Source: Mytilus galloprovincialis
Lineage: Eukaryota; Mollusca; Bivalvia; Mytilida; Mytilidae
Direction of reading: 5' to 3'
Length of the DNA stretch: 64,000 nucleotides
Assembly (NCBI RefSeq): GCF_965363235.1
Contig: NC_134844.1
Coordinates: 73,959,497-74,023,496, forward strand
The position numbers and the translations under genes were made by a program. Under the pieces are notes generated by a model, which was not told the origin of the DNA, did not search any database, and worked only from the letters and a program-made list of their open reading frames with translations. Positions 11,518-24,400 of the stretch are shown here, in pieces (within the stretch, counting starts at the first letter, position 1; each line of letters starts with the position of its first letter).

Positions 11518-11566
11518 GCTGACGTCGACTGCATTGTAACGTAACTATAGAGGATGCGCATCCTCG
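11518..11566. promoter_or_regulatory. candidate upstream region: CRE-like site and 16-bp palindrome
   Basis: TGACGTCG (one base from a CRE) lies about 85 bp, and the perfect palindrome GAGGATGCGCATCCTC (11550-11565) about 115 bp, upstream of the minus-strand ATG at 11436. The region is more GC-rich than its surroundings. A promoter role is inferred from position only. Confidence 0.3.
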
Positions 11567-11569
11567 TTG

Positions 11570-12690
11570 AAGACTGGACGGACAACGTCTGAAGGGACAG
11601 GGGGGAAAGATTCTGTGGCTAAATTAATAGCGTTTAATTAAAACAAATAATTATATTATATTTTTTATAATATTATAATCATAATACAATTAAACAATTT
11701 AGAATGAAACCCGCCCCCTCCCCCATCCATTAAAAGGGAGGAAATATCAAACAAAAAAACAAAATACAAAAAAATATATATCAAAACATAAAAGATAATT
11801 TTTTGAAACATTTAACTTTTTTTTAATTTCGGCTTATAACGTCTCACTATAGAAGAAGAATATTTAATACCAATTATGGGCCCGAAAGGGATAAGCATTA
11901 GGCATGACTTTTGAGAAAATCGGATATCAATCAGCGTTCAATGACACTTTGTGATATGAACGTTCTTAAATAAATATTATCAAGTTTTTTTTATAATACA
12001 CAATGGAAGTGTGACTGTTTTTTTTTTTTTTTTGGTTTACAAGAATATAAAAATATTTATCATATACTTAGACTTAATAATATATGTTTTTTACTGTATG
12101 ATAATACCATTAAATTAACGTAAATTCCATATTTTTCGAATTGGTCCTTATCGGGCTGATATGAAAAGTTTATCACATGCTTCGATTGTTATCACATGCC
12201 TTTCCGTAACGTTATCGCATGGCATTCCGGTGATACTCGGCAAATTCCGGAAAATACACCTCAATGCTACGTTTTCAGTGAAAACCATTACAAAGTAGTG
12301 TACAAAACAATCATCTGGATACTGGAAAGTATATTTCGTGAAATAATAAACAAAAAAAACAACAAAAAAAATAAAAAAAAAACAATTTATTAAATAAATG
12401 CATTGTTTAAAAGTTTCAAACATAATTTAGAAAGTTACATCAAAAAGTTGCCAAACAGTGTTCATTATGTGTATTGTTAAGTTTTGTTGGTTTTTGTCAA
12501 TTCGTCCATATTAAAATGTGTTTCTTCTTTGTTGAGGCAAATGATAGAAAAATTTCATATCGAATGTACTAAATTTGGGGTCCGACGTCCGTGAAATTTT
12601 CAATCTTCGAACTTCTACTACAGAACCACGTAAAAAGATCAATATACGAATCAGTTATTTTTCTCCATTGTTGAAGCATATGATAAAAAG
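11570..12690. other. intergenic, low complexity
   Basis: A/T homopolymer-rich DNA with no supported gene. The overlapping ORFs at 12148-12423 (-) and 12196-12393 (+) are two readings of the same stretch and neither looks protein-like. Confidence 0.5.
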
Positions 12691-12693
12691 ATC

Positions 12694-12824
12694 ATAACAT
12701 GTCATTTTTCATATCGCATGTATTATCAGCCCTCGGTCAATATCAGCCCTCGAGCCATGTGGCTCTTGGGCTGATATTGAACCTAGGGCTGATAATACAT
12801 GAGATATGAAAAATGCCATGTTAT
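12694..12824. repeat. 131-bp near-perfect palindrome (hairpin)
   Basis: Two arms of about 63-64 bp are inverted copies around a 2-4 base centre. Each contains TGTATTATCAGCCCT or its complement and the nested repeat ATATCAGCCC. Few mismatches are visible. DNA could extrude as a cruciform; RNA would fold as a long hairpin. It may be the residue of a foldback element. Confidence 0.85.
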
Positions 12825-12956
12825 AATCTGATAATATACTTTGTACATATAAAAAATTATATTTAAGTCTTCCCTGTATCAAATTACATTCTAGTATTAC
12901 TTTAATAAGTAATTTAAGTAATATACGTTGCGGAACCAATTGACTATTTATAAATT

Positions 12957-13015
12957 GTTATTTGGATGGAGAATTGTCTCATTGGCACTCATACCACATC
13001 TTCCTATATCTATAT
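12957..13015 (-). repeat. family-S repeat fragment
   Basis: Contains GTCTCATTGGCACTCATACC, the reverse of the family-S start, followed by an ATATATA tail. Short fragment. Confidence 0.55.
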
Positions 13016-13716
13016 ATTAATACCTTTTGTACCTCTATTAAAAAGCTTTCGAATGAGGTACGAGGTATATTTGTGATTAAGAACTGATGGGTAGCAACAG
13101 TCCATTCCATTATCCAAAATATCCATTCCATTATTTTTAATAGGCTATTTCTTAATTTTCACCCGTATTTTGCCATTTAGGTCCTCCGTAACCACTCTAA
13201 TGGTCATTGCGGCACAATCGACACGTTATATCTGTATAATCAAGGGATGAAGAATTTGAAATAAAACTCGACAGCGTAGAGTATTTCAATTTTGCTATTA
13301 TGTTTTGATATTTATGTCGTCCATACATTGAACGCCAACTGTATCTGCATTCCTGGCAAGCTTTATTAGTATCCCATTTTATATGTAAATGATAAATAAT
13401 GACTACAATTTTGTAGGTTATCACTTATGTGTTTTGTGTTTGTTTGGCTCATATGGTTGTATTTTGCCGCAATAAAATTTTTTTATATGTGTTTATAAAG
13501 TTTCGTTACGCTGTGTATCAGCAGTCCTAATACGCTATAAGTATGTGATACTTGTTTCAGATAACTGGGATGTCTCGGACAAAAAGCCTTTGTTAGTCTT
13601 GTATGATTTTTAATTTTAGTTTTTTGTGTATAATTTGGAGTTTAGTATGACGTCCATTATCACTGAACTAGTTTATATATATATTTAGGATTCATCTAAA
13701 GGACGCCTCCGAGTGC
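13016..13716. other. intergenic, no gene seen
   Basis: No supported ORF, hairpin or repeat match noticed apart from short AT runs. Confidence 0.4.
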
Positions 13717-13830
13717 GGGAGTTTCTCGCTGCATTGAAGACATATTGGTGACCTTCTGTTGTTGTCTGTTCTATGGTCGGGTTGTTGTCTCTTTGACACA
13801 TTCCCCATTTCCATTCTCAATTTTATTTAA
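13717..13830 (+). repeat. dispersed repeat, family R1
   Basis: Second copy of the repeat at 1-112, ending in the same 'CCATTTCCATTCTCAATTTT' block. Confidence 0.75.
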
Positions 13831-15077
13831 ATGTCAAACTAAGCGTCTTGTAATTCTGACGTCTATTTTGTTTTGTTTACAGGAAGTACACCACTAATTC
13901 ATGGCCCATTGCTTTCTATGTTAAATTCCTCCATTTCAAGCAGGCACACCTCTTTCATTTTAAGTTCAAATAAAGTGCATGTCAAAGCAACACTTTATGG
14001 TGTTTTGTACTGAAAAAATCAACATACCTTTAATTGCATACAAGAAAGAACTGGTTCCCGGAACTTCTGATGTACTAAAACAGGTACTTCAGATCTGACA
14101 AACAGACTAAATGTACCCTCTTTTTAAAATTTGGTGCAGTTCTTTTAATATTCAAAATTTTGTTCTACAATGATCACCAGTCCTTCAGCTTTCATTCGAT
14201 GCCAAAAATACCTAAATATTCTATATATTTTGAAAGTTACACTCATGCGTAGGAACTATTTTGTGTTAAATATGTACTACTTTCTGGTATGTGCTTTCTG
14301 GCCGGGCCCGAATTAGTGGTGTTACACCTACAGAATACTGTGATACTTGTTTTTGTCTCAAGAGATATTTCCTTTTTAATATTTTTCTATCCCTCTTTTT
14401 CACTTTATTCATACATGTATGTACATTTATGCACTCTATGATCTTTTCTCTAGCGAAACATATCGTGAAAATTTAATTTTATGGTGGGATTTTCATTTGA
14501 ACAGCTATCCGCAATATATATGAGCTAGCGTATGGTTTTCAATATTTGAACACTGAGAAAGCCATGCAATACATGTAAATTGCAAAATGTATAACAACTC
14601 AAACAAGAAAACTAATGGACAACTTTATGTACAAAACAATAAAAGATAAACAAATATGATACAGCAAAACACAATATATATAATAATTGAATTGACAGGC
14701 TTTAAATAAGTATAAAGCAGACACAATATCAGACAATCTGGACGGGTGTCCTTCCTTTCTTTATTTTATTTCACTTTTTTTATATTATTTTTCTTTTCCT
14801 TTTATTTGTTTTGCCCAAATGTCTTTATTCCTTATATTTAAGCACCTTATTATTTTATTTTTATTTTAAATTTGTCTTTTTATTCTGAACTGTTTGCATG
14901 TTGTTCTCAGTCCCGTGAATCCCATCCAGACCCTCATGTTATAAAATCACGAAGTGCATGTTTGAGTTATAGATTTACAAAAATTAGGAACCAACTATCC
15001 TGTCTTTTCTACCTCCGTACAAAATTAAGGAAGAAAGAATTTACAATGATCATCTGCAATGTAGTTATGGGCAGACG
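13831..15077. other. intergenic and possible 3' UTR, no gene seen
   Basis: No coding region supported. The right end may be 3' UTR of the minus-strand gene that stops at 15295. Confidence 0.4.
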
Positions 15078-15083
15078 TTTTAT
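15078..15083 (-). terminator. candidate polyadenylation signal
   Basis: AATAAA on the minus strand, 212 bases past the stop codon of the retropepsin-like gene. It is the first such hexamer I found downstream. Confidence 0.4.
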
Positions 15084-15294
15084 TGGTACATAACTCTGAA
15101 CTCCTCGTCGTGTTACTTATTCTGAGTCATTTGCTATATAATTCAATTCATATTTACAAAAATCTCAAACTCAATCGTTTTCTATCTATAAAACCTTAAC
15201 GTTGCAATTGTACACGTATGACACAACGTCACAATGCACCTGTTCTTTCTAAAATTTCCCATATTCGTGTAACATTTATAAAACGTGAATACAT

Positions 15295-15423
15295 TCAAAA
15301 CGAGGCTAATAGATTGTGCACGTTTCTGTATCGCAATGGTAGTTCTCGTTCGCAAAGCAGTGTCGTTGATACCTGTGGATCCTGTCTTACTATAAATTGG
15401 CGTGTTCCAAAGTCCAGAGCACA
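15295..15423 (-). CDS. retropepsin-like gene, exon 6 and stop (residues 162-203)
   Basis: Acceptor TCTTTTTTTCAG, then CALDFGTRQFIVRQDP and on to a TGA stop at 15297-15295. The Cys-x-Leu-Asp-hydrophobic pattern directly after the GLDFF helix is the normal continuation of retropepsin-like domains. Confidence 0.75.
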   Translation of the reverse strand, partial: CALDFGTRQFIVRQDPQVSTTLLCERELPLRYRNVHNLLASF

Positions 15424-18400
15424 CTGAAAAAAAGAGAATAGATATAAATGAACGTTTTTTTTTAATACACCTCGTTGTGAGAACTTGTCAGATGTAAAAG
15501 ATAAAGGATGTGTAAAATAATGGGTTAACATATTATATATATATATATAAATATATATATGAAGATGTGATAAGAGTGTCAACTTCATGGCACAATCCTC
15601 CATCCAAGTCACAATGTGTAAAAAGTAAACCTTAAAAGTCAAAGTACGACCTTCAACACGGAGCCTTGACTCACATTGAAAACCACACTTTAAGGACCAA
15701 AACATATGACTAGTGTAAAACTATTCAAACCAACGTTCTAACTTATATAAATAACGAGAAACAATTATGAACCACATCAACAAACGAAAAGCACTATACA
15801 GGGTCCTGACTTAGGGAAGGTGCAAACAAATGCAGCGGACTTGTTTTAAACGTTTAAACAGGTGCCAACCTTCACCCTAACCTAAATGTAACATCACTAC
15901 ATAATGTATGAAGACACATGTGTACAAGTTAAGGTAACGATCATTCATCTGTAGAAGGGGTCTTCAAGTTTGAAGTTAAAATATTACTAGAAGTTAAAAT
16001 TGTTGGGTAAACAAATTGCCGAAGACAATAAATTGAGGAAAAAAATCTTTATAATCGTTTTTTTGGATACCTTAAATTAGCACACACATAAACAACACTC
16101 TATTAAAATCTTTTAATATACCAATTGGACACTAACTTAGCTTGATCCTTTGCACTTTCCTCTTCAATTAGCTAACTTATCAAATCTAATCAAACTGTAT
16201 ATTTACAGTTCTTCAACACTAAATTGTTCTAAATTAATTTATATATATATAAAGTATGTTCTCAATCAAAGTTTATCTACCTCATCATTTTCTGTCAAAT
16301 TGACTACAAAATGAATAAAGTGTTAATGTTATCTGCCAACTTCAGAAACATTTTTGATGGGTGGTACATGTACTTTTAATATCAAAGAAGATTGACAGGT
16401 ATACATTTCAAATGGTAGAGGTTCTATTTTCGTGACGATTTTTATACCCATTTATGGGCATTATGTCTGTGCGTCCGTTCGTTCGTTCGTCCGTTCGTCT
16501 GACTCGTTTCAGGTTAAAAATTTTGGTCGGGGTAGTTTTTGATGAAGTTGAAGTTTAATCAACTTAAAACTTAGTACACATGTTCCTTATGATATGATCT
16601 TTCTAATTTTAATTCCAAATTAGAGATTTTTCCACATTTCACGGTCCATAGAAATATAACAAATGATAGTGTGGATGGGGCATCCCTGTACTAGGGACAC
16701 ATTCTTGTTGAGAACAGTAGCGACATTAACAATGGCGGATCTAGAAATGTTCCTTAGAGGGAAGGGGCAGTGACGTTTTAATATTTTCATCGAAATGTTT
16801 GTTCCGTATGTTTACATGTTATTACTGATACATGTTCAAGTTACATGTACATGTAATTACCTCTAGTTGCGTGAAGAAATCCAGTCCAAGAACTAAGTCG
16901 GGTACATCTCCTATAAAGAAAATAATACAAAAAATAAGATTAAGTCGCTAAACATAACCCAGTCCAAGAACTCAATATTAAAAAGAGATGTGGTATGATT
17001 GCCAAATAAGACTATTATCCACAATTACTGGTACATCTCCTACAAAAAAAAATAATAAAAATAAAATAAGTTCCAGATCCGAAACATTATGTAAGTGAAA
17101 GTTAATCTTAGGGAATCTGTAGTTAACAAAACCCAAAGGTATTCACAAAGGGAAATTAAATATTTGCTAGTCCATATAACAACCTTTTTTAAATTTGGTA
17201 CAACTTTAGAGTTATACATTGTCCGTGCATCATGTTTAACTTGGTTTTGCAACTTTTTTTTTCGAGCGCCATTGACGAGTATTACACAGAGTACAACTCG
17301 CGTTTTTGATATCAGAGGTTTTGTGTTTTGTTTATAAAGCTTTGAAACAAACAAAGTAATCGATTCTTTAATATTCTTATGGCAGTTATGATATTTATCC
17401 TGAATACCTTTGGTATTACAGTAAATTTACTTTACTACATAAAGGTATATTTTTTATCAATAAGAACTCAAACGATTGATATTCCTTTGGCGGGGTTTCC
17501 TTTCGTAGTTCGTTTCATTACAAGTGGAAATGTTCCTGGAATTAATGCGCAGCATTTCTGAACATGCATGGACCATATGTAAAAAAAAAAAACGCATGAA
17601 AAATGTAATTCTACAGTGATCAAGTAATTATATATTAAAAATTTGTTATATTATATATATCATATTATAGTTTGATTATAATATAATTATCGACATTTAA
17701 ACGAAATGTTGAAATAACAATGCATATATTAAACGAAAAGAAGTAAGAAAGATAATCCATACAAAAATGTTCTAAAGAGGATAGATTTCCTGTATTAAGG
17801 TAAAGAAAATATTACCACTAGGATATTTGAGAAGGGAGTGTAGGATAGACCCACTGACAAGCATCAACAAATGAGAGACGGAAAATGTCAAAGAGATAAT
17901 AAAACTCAAATGTCGAAGACAAACAGAGAATACCCTGACATGTGTTGCGTAAAAAGGGAGGATGCGCAGTAGTGCCTAAAAACAAAACCATTACGCCTTT
18001 TTGACCGTTCCCCATGATGCCCCTGAAAGTCTTTAATTGATGTAGCGGGAAATATGTAGCCGAATTGTTGAAAAATATATAAAAAAAAAAAAAAAAAGAT
18101 ATGGTATGATTGCCAATGGGACAACTCTTCACAAGAGATCAAATGCCACAGAAATTAACAATTACAGGTCACCGTACGGCCTTCGATAATGAGCAAAACC
18201 AATACCGCATAGTCAGCTTTAAAAGGCCCCGAAATGACAAATGTAAAACAATTCAAACTAGAAAACTAACGGCCTAGTTTATGTACAAACAAGAATGTGT
18301 CCATAGTACACAGATGCCCCACTCGTACTATAATATGCTAGCTATATATAGTAGACCGTAAAATTGGGGTAAAAACTCTAACTTGACATTAAAATTAGAA

Positions 18401-21400
18401 AGATCATATCATAGGGAACATGTATACTAAGTTTCAAGTTGATTGGACTTCAACTTCATAAAAAAATAACTTGACCAAAAACTTTAACCTGAAACTTGCA
18501 CTATCATTTTCTGTGTTCAATTGACCGTGAAATTGGAATTAAAACTATGATTTGGCATTAAATTTAGAAAGATCATATCATAGGGAACATCAGGTGTACT
18601 AAGTTTGAAGTTGATTGGACTTCAACTTCATAAAAAACTACCTTAACCAAAAACTTTAACCTGAAGCGGAACAGACGGACGAACGGACGGACGAACGAAC
18701 GGACGAACAGACCAGAAAATATAAAGCCCCTCTACTATCGTAGATGGGGCATAAAAATGAACGAAAAATGAATATGTAACATATTAACAGAATTACAGGT
18801 AGGAGGAGCAGCCACAAGACAGATGAGATGAGACAGTGACGACGAAGAAGCAAAAAAAAAAAAACGCAACCAAACAAACAAGAAATTACGTAGAAAAATA
18901 TTATTCAGAAATACGAGCGTAACCATGCTAACCAAAACTCAATGATCCTGTGTGAGAAGCAGTTTCTGTTTCATTTTCGGAACTCTTTGATCAGAAGCTT
19001 ACAATGGAGTCAAATAATCGGAACACCAAACATATGCTAATGAAAACCTTAAGCGGTGTAGTGCTCACAATCTAATTAAAAACCGATGTCTCATCGCTCC
19101 CGTTTTCTGATATGTCGCGTGGGAGATCTAACGAAACCCGGTTTGAGGTCACATGTGAGTGAACTAAAAGTTATGAATTTATAATGATATGCAAATGAAT
19201 TGACGACCTATATATATCAATAAGCCAATCAAAAAAGTTTATGAATTCTTATGACTGACGATTTCTTTGTTAATAAAATGAGTTACATCCCTTTACTTCA
19301 CGATATATTTCAAGATCGTGGAAGACTCATTTTCATTGGTCGAAAAAGACACACCTACGAGGTCACTCACATATGACCTCAAAGCGGGTTTCGTTAGATC
19401 TCCAACGCGACATATCAAAAAACGGGAGCGATGAGAGATCGGTTTTTAATTAGATTGTGGTGCTCAAAGTGTACTTAAATTCGTATGCTATATATACATG
19501 TACATGTATGTGTCTTAATTAGTGAATAGCAAACTAATCATTTAAAAAACAAGTTGCTTTCTTTAAAAAAAAGAAAAGCAATACATGAACTAACTGACTG
19601 CCGGGTCCCCAAAAGATTGTTGCTGAATTTGTGTTTGCTTTTGAATTGAAATAATTGACTGTGAATAGAAGAAGCCAGTTGAACGTATATATTTACAACT
19701 TCTATTTGAATAGTTATTTTAAAGCTCGACTATTTAATATATTACTCGGGAATGTACATATTTTTTCCGATTATAACCCATTGGCAAATCCTAATTTCTA
19801 CTAACCGGATGACTTATGCAAATTGCACAAACCTATCGCAATATAAATTAATGCACTCAGTTTGCTTTATAATCTGGAATTCTGGATGCATTCATTTTAT
19901 CTATCATATTTTTATATTTTGTTTCCTAAATGAATGCCTTTATATTCTCAACTCGTATTTGAAGCTGTCTTTACTCATGGTAGATGTTGTATGCCTGTTA
20001 AACCTGTGGCATGTAATTGATTGGGACCTCTTATGAAGAGACTTATTTTGGTCTCATAAAGCATCTCAAATTTTAAGGATTTCCTGATTTTACTTAACTC
20101 AATTCAAACATTATACAGAGAAACTTAGTTTTGCCAAAGAATTTCTTAATTCAGAAGTTTATGAATACCTGTACACACTTTCAAAATAACCAATTTATAT
20201 AAAAAGGTATTTAGATATAAAAAACGCCAGACACGAGTTAAGTCAACAAAAAAAGCATCAGTGACGCTCGAATGAAAACATTTAAAAGGCTAAATACATT
20301 ACAAAGTTAAGGAATCTATTCCGTGGGTAGACAATCCTCAGCTTTTTGAAAAGGTCAAAGTTTATAATAGAACAGTGACTCAAAAAAAAAACAAAAGAGA
20401 AACAACTCGAGGTCAGAATACCGTTAGTAATGATGGCCGTGCTTGAAAGTCACATGTAAAGCTCTTTCTGCCGTGTCCTGAATTTAGATAACAAAAACGA
20501 AAATAAGCTTCCAAGAGTGAATTTAATAGTAGTGCATGCAAGTAGTATTTTAGCGCACGAAATAAATAGAAAGGATCTCACTGATACTCAGGAAAAGAAG
20601 ACGCATTTGCGTCATCCCATATCTTAATCTTATAGTTGAAATCGAATGTCAAACGGCCTACATTAAATGTTTTGACTCCGGATTCATTGACATTTTATCC
20701 GGAATTTTTGAGAACGCAAACCGATATTTGTAATTAAATTTTGTTGTAATTATTGTAAATTATTTATACGGTTGTTGTGGGCTGCAAGGATTTAAAATCA
20801 TGCTTTATGAATTGAAAACACACAAGTATTTTTTATTCACGACCGTTTAAAATTTAAATATTTAATAAATTGATCTTACTTTCCGTTTTATGGATATATT
20901 ACAATACAAAAAAATAAATAATAATTACTCATAAAACATAAAAACTAAAATGGTATGAAATAATTAATGTAGAAATATACACATTTTTTTGGTAGGATGC
21001 AAGAATTTATTTAGATTTAATTTTTATGTTTCCTTTACAAATGAATATTTAAAAATACCAAAGCAGAGTATCTTGTCATATAAAATACTTTAATTGCAAC
21101 TCTGAAAATATTCTGATTTCAATCATTGTTAGTTTCTCCAGAAACATAAATACAGTATTTATTTTGTATATATTTGTTTGATTCCGATTGAATTAAATTA
21201 TTTTGATAAGAATATTATCTTTCCGTTTTACGATCTAATATTATCTTTCTGTTTTCCGATCTAATATTAATATTTTAACCAGAATGTTATCTCCCGTAAG
21301 TCTAGTATGATGAAATACACAGTATCCCGTGGTTAAATCTTCAAACATAATAAGTTTACATGTTATCGAGACAACAGAAAATACCACGTTATAAATGACC

Positions 21401-24400
21401 CAGATACACACAGTGCACAGTGGTCGTTTTAAAACAAATATAATTGCGTCGTCAAGGGCCATCAAGGGACCATATCAAAGACGTAGATAACAACCTGTTA
21501 AGACCTGTATAAATGACCAAAAACTTTAGAGACGTTCCGAGAATTTTATTCTGACTTCCGGCCGAGAGATATCGAGTGGCCCATAGACACATCCAAAACT
21601 CGCCAATATATAAGCATGAACCCCTCATGCAAAAAAAAAATACTTACCGCGAATAATGAAGTCAAAATGAATGAGTCTGTTGTTTATTACAAATGGAACA
21701 CCTCTGGCCATGTCGTATGCTTGGAATGACGCTTCCTCGAAGAACCTGTATACAATGAAAAAAAATGTCTTGTGGGTTCAATTTCGAAGAACCTGTACAA
21801 TTGAGAGGAAAAAATGTCTTATGCCCAAGGTATATGGTATTGCCTATTGTGTCATAACTGGTAATTCTCTAAAAAATTTAACTATATTGTACTTTTGTGG
21901 AGGGACGTCCGTTTTAGCTGAATGAGATTTGTGAATACACGACAAGTGCCAACGCCCGTTGGCTGTGTGGGGTTTGTAAATACATGGCAACAGCCGTTGA
22001 CTGTATGGGATTTGTAAATACATGGCAACGCCCGTTGGCTGTTTAGGGTTTGTAAATAAATGGCAATGGCGGGTTGGTAGTAAGGAATGTGTAAGTTTTA
22101 ATTGAGTAAATCAAATGAACAAAACAACAAACAAATATAACTATTTTTAGATGTCTGCAAACTGTCGATGAAATTCAGTCAATGTATTTAAACGTAAATT
22201 ACTGCGCTTCTACTCAAATCAATAAAATACCTCTTAGATAAGACAATAAAAAGGATTACTTACGTAACAAATGTTTTCCTAGCACTTTATTATTTAATAC
22301 ATAATATCTAAAATGAGGATTTGAATCAACTGTTTCAAATAACTTATTATGCAGGTTTACTGTTAATAGACTTGATTGACAAGAAGCAAGCATTTATTTG
22401 ATTGGAAGAGGGAGTGGTGCTTATATGTCTTCGAAAAAAAGAAGATTAAAAATGAAAATAGTACTTCATAAAATTGTTTGCGCCCGTACAGCTTTTTGGA
22501 TTGACCTTCACCAAGAACGCGCAAACTGAATCAAGAAAAATTAATGTCAAGGACATATAAATACGTTGAAATGTTACTATCAATATGACCAAAAGGAACA
22601 CCAAAAAAAAAAAAGACGCATTGAGCAAGGGAGGGAATTGGATCATTAGTTTCTTTATAGTTTCTTAATTTATCAATAGGGAAAATATAAATCGTGGAGT
22701 ACCGAAGCTCTGACAACTTTGCTGAAGATGAAATTCGGGGACTAACAGTCCACCAGCAGTGGCATTAACGCCTTGTTGGTAAACGGAAACAAACACTTTA
22801 TAGATGCCGTGCGTCTGGGGCGCCTTTCTGGGTTTACATTCGACAGGAGTGCTCCAACTCAAACAGTTGAAAGTCAGTGCTGTATAAATACTTAGAAACT
22901 TTCTGTGCTTCATGACCGAAAGGGACATCAAGTTTAACTCCGTTAAGGAGGTAGACCTTGGTTAAGGGAAATAACTCTTAAAATCATAAGTACGTTTGTG
23001 TCAACCATTTTCATAAATATATTCTTAGCTTCAAGGTTACATAGATTATTTCCAATCTGTTTCATGTAAATGCTTAAAATACATTGATTAAACTTGACTT
23101 TTACAAACGTACTATAACTGATTTAAAGAGTTATCTCCCTGAACCAAGGTCTACCCTCTTAAACTTTGCCTGAGGATGTTCGAACCTTAGTTTCTTATTA
23201 TTTGAAAGAGACGAAGAATAGAATAAATTTTTATATGCAGTTTAACCGAAATAATTAATTAAAAAATGACCCGGAGAGATGGGAGTGCATGAACTTCAAG
23301 AAGACGTGGATTCGTATTTATACATTCCGCGCAGCCGAAGGGGACGACCTAACCAAGCTTGAGTTCAACTGCCGGATCGAAAAAGTAAAAGCGACCTTAC
23401 TTCTTTACCTAAGCCGATCGTTGTTGTGGATATCATAATGATATTGCAATGAAAAATAGAAATGAAGTGCGTGTTTTTCTTAAATAATCATGAAATAACA
23501 TCCTCTTGGGCATCCTTTTCCTGCCTTTTTTTGAAAATGAAGAGTATAGGGCGGCTCGAATCACCTGCTGGTATTGAAACATTGTACGGACGTAAGGAAG
23601 AAAACATTATAAAGGTATAGTAAATCGAACTCAGGTGCGAGTTCAGGTTCAAGAAAAAAAAAATCGGCTCGATACAATCGCCGATTGTACCGAGCCGATT
23701 TTTTTTTTTTTATGATTTTATGCACAAACAATATATTTTTCCAATCAAAAGGGTGTAAACCCTCTACACACCCTCCTAGAGTTTGAGAATCAACTGGTAC
23801 TTACAAATCCTGGTAAAGTCTTCTGTTGATGATAGACGATAACACACACGTGTTGATTAAAGCTTTTGCTTCTCTTGTATGGAACTGTAAAGATTGTAAG
23901 TTATGTATCACGCATTTTTGGAAGATTTATCGTTAATCTGTGAAATCAATACATAAAATTTTGAAAATTAGATAAATTGGATGTTATATCTTTTCAGTAT
24001 TCAACTATTCGTAAAATGTGAAGAAAGAAACAAGTTAGAAAGTCACTAACTGCATGTATAAGAAAGATAAGAATTTCAAAATGCAAAAAGATAACATCTA
24101 TATGCATAAAGCAATACACTGAAGTCTGAAGGTTATAGAGTTGACATATGTTAAATTCAATTTTGCCTTGCAACAAGTCACCTACCACAGAAAAGTTACT
24201 TGTTGAAAGAGAACTTCAACATACAGATAGCATTAAACTCGTTATGTACATCGGATTTTATAACATATATCCGCATTACCAACAGACATGGCTGCGTATC
24301 TATAAATCCCACAAAGTCGATTCAAATCAAATATATGGATTCTTCATAACCCCTTTTTAACTCTTGATTTCTAAACTTTGGCCTCATTTTTCAGAAACTT

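Noticed and set aside
19752..20036. 94-codon ORF rich in Ile, Phe and Cys
   Set aside because: Composition reflects AT-rich DNA; no motif and no splice or promoter context.
20405..20480. Possible extra exon between exons 4 and 5 of the retropepsin-like gene
   Set aside because: It starts in the right phase but ends in phase 0 while exon 5 needs phase 1, and it lies beside a diverged repeat. The gene reads correctly without it.
23654..23708. Rho-independent bacterial terminator
   Set aside because: The shape fits, but the surroundings are clearly eukaryotic intron sequence; listed as a hairpin instead.
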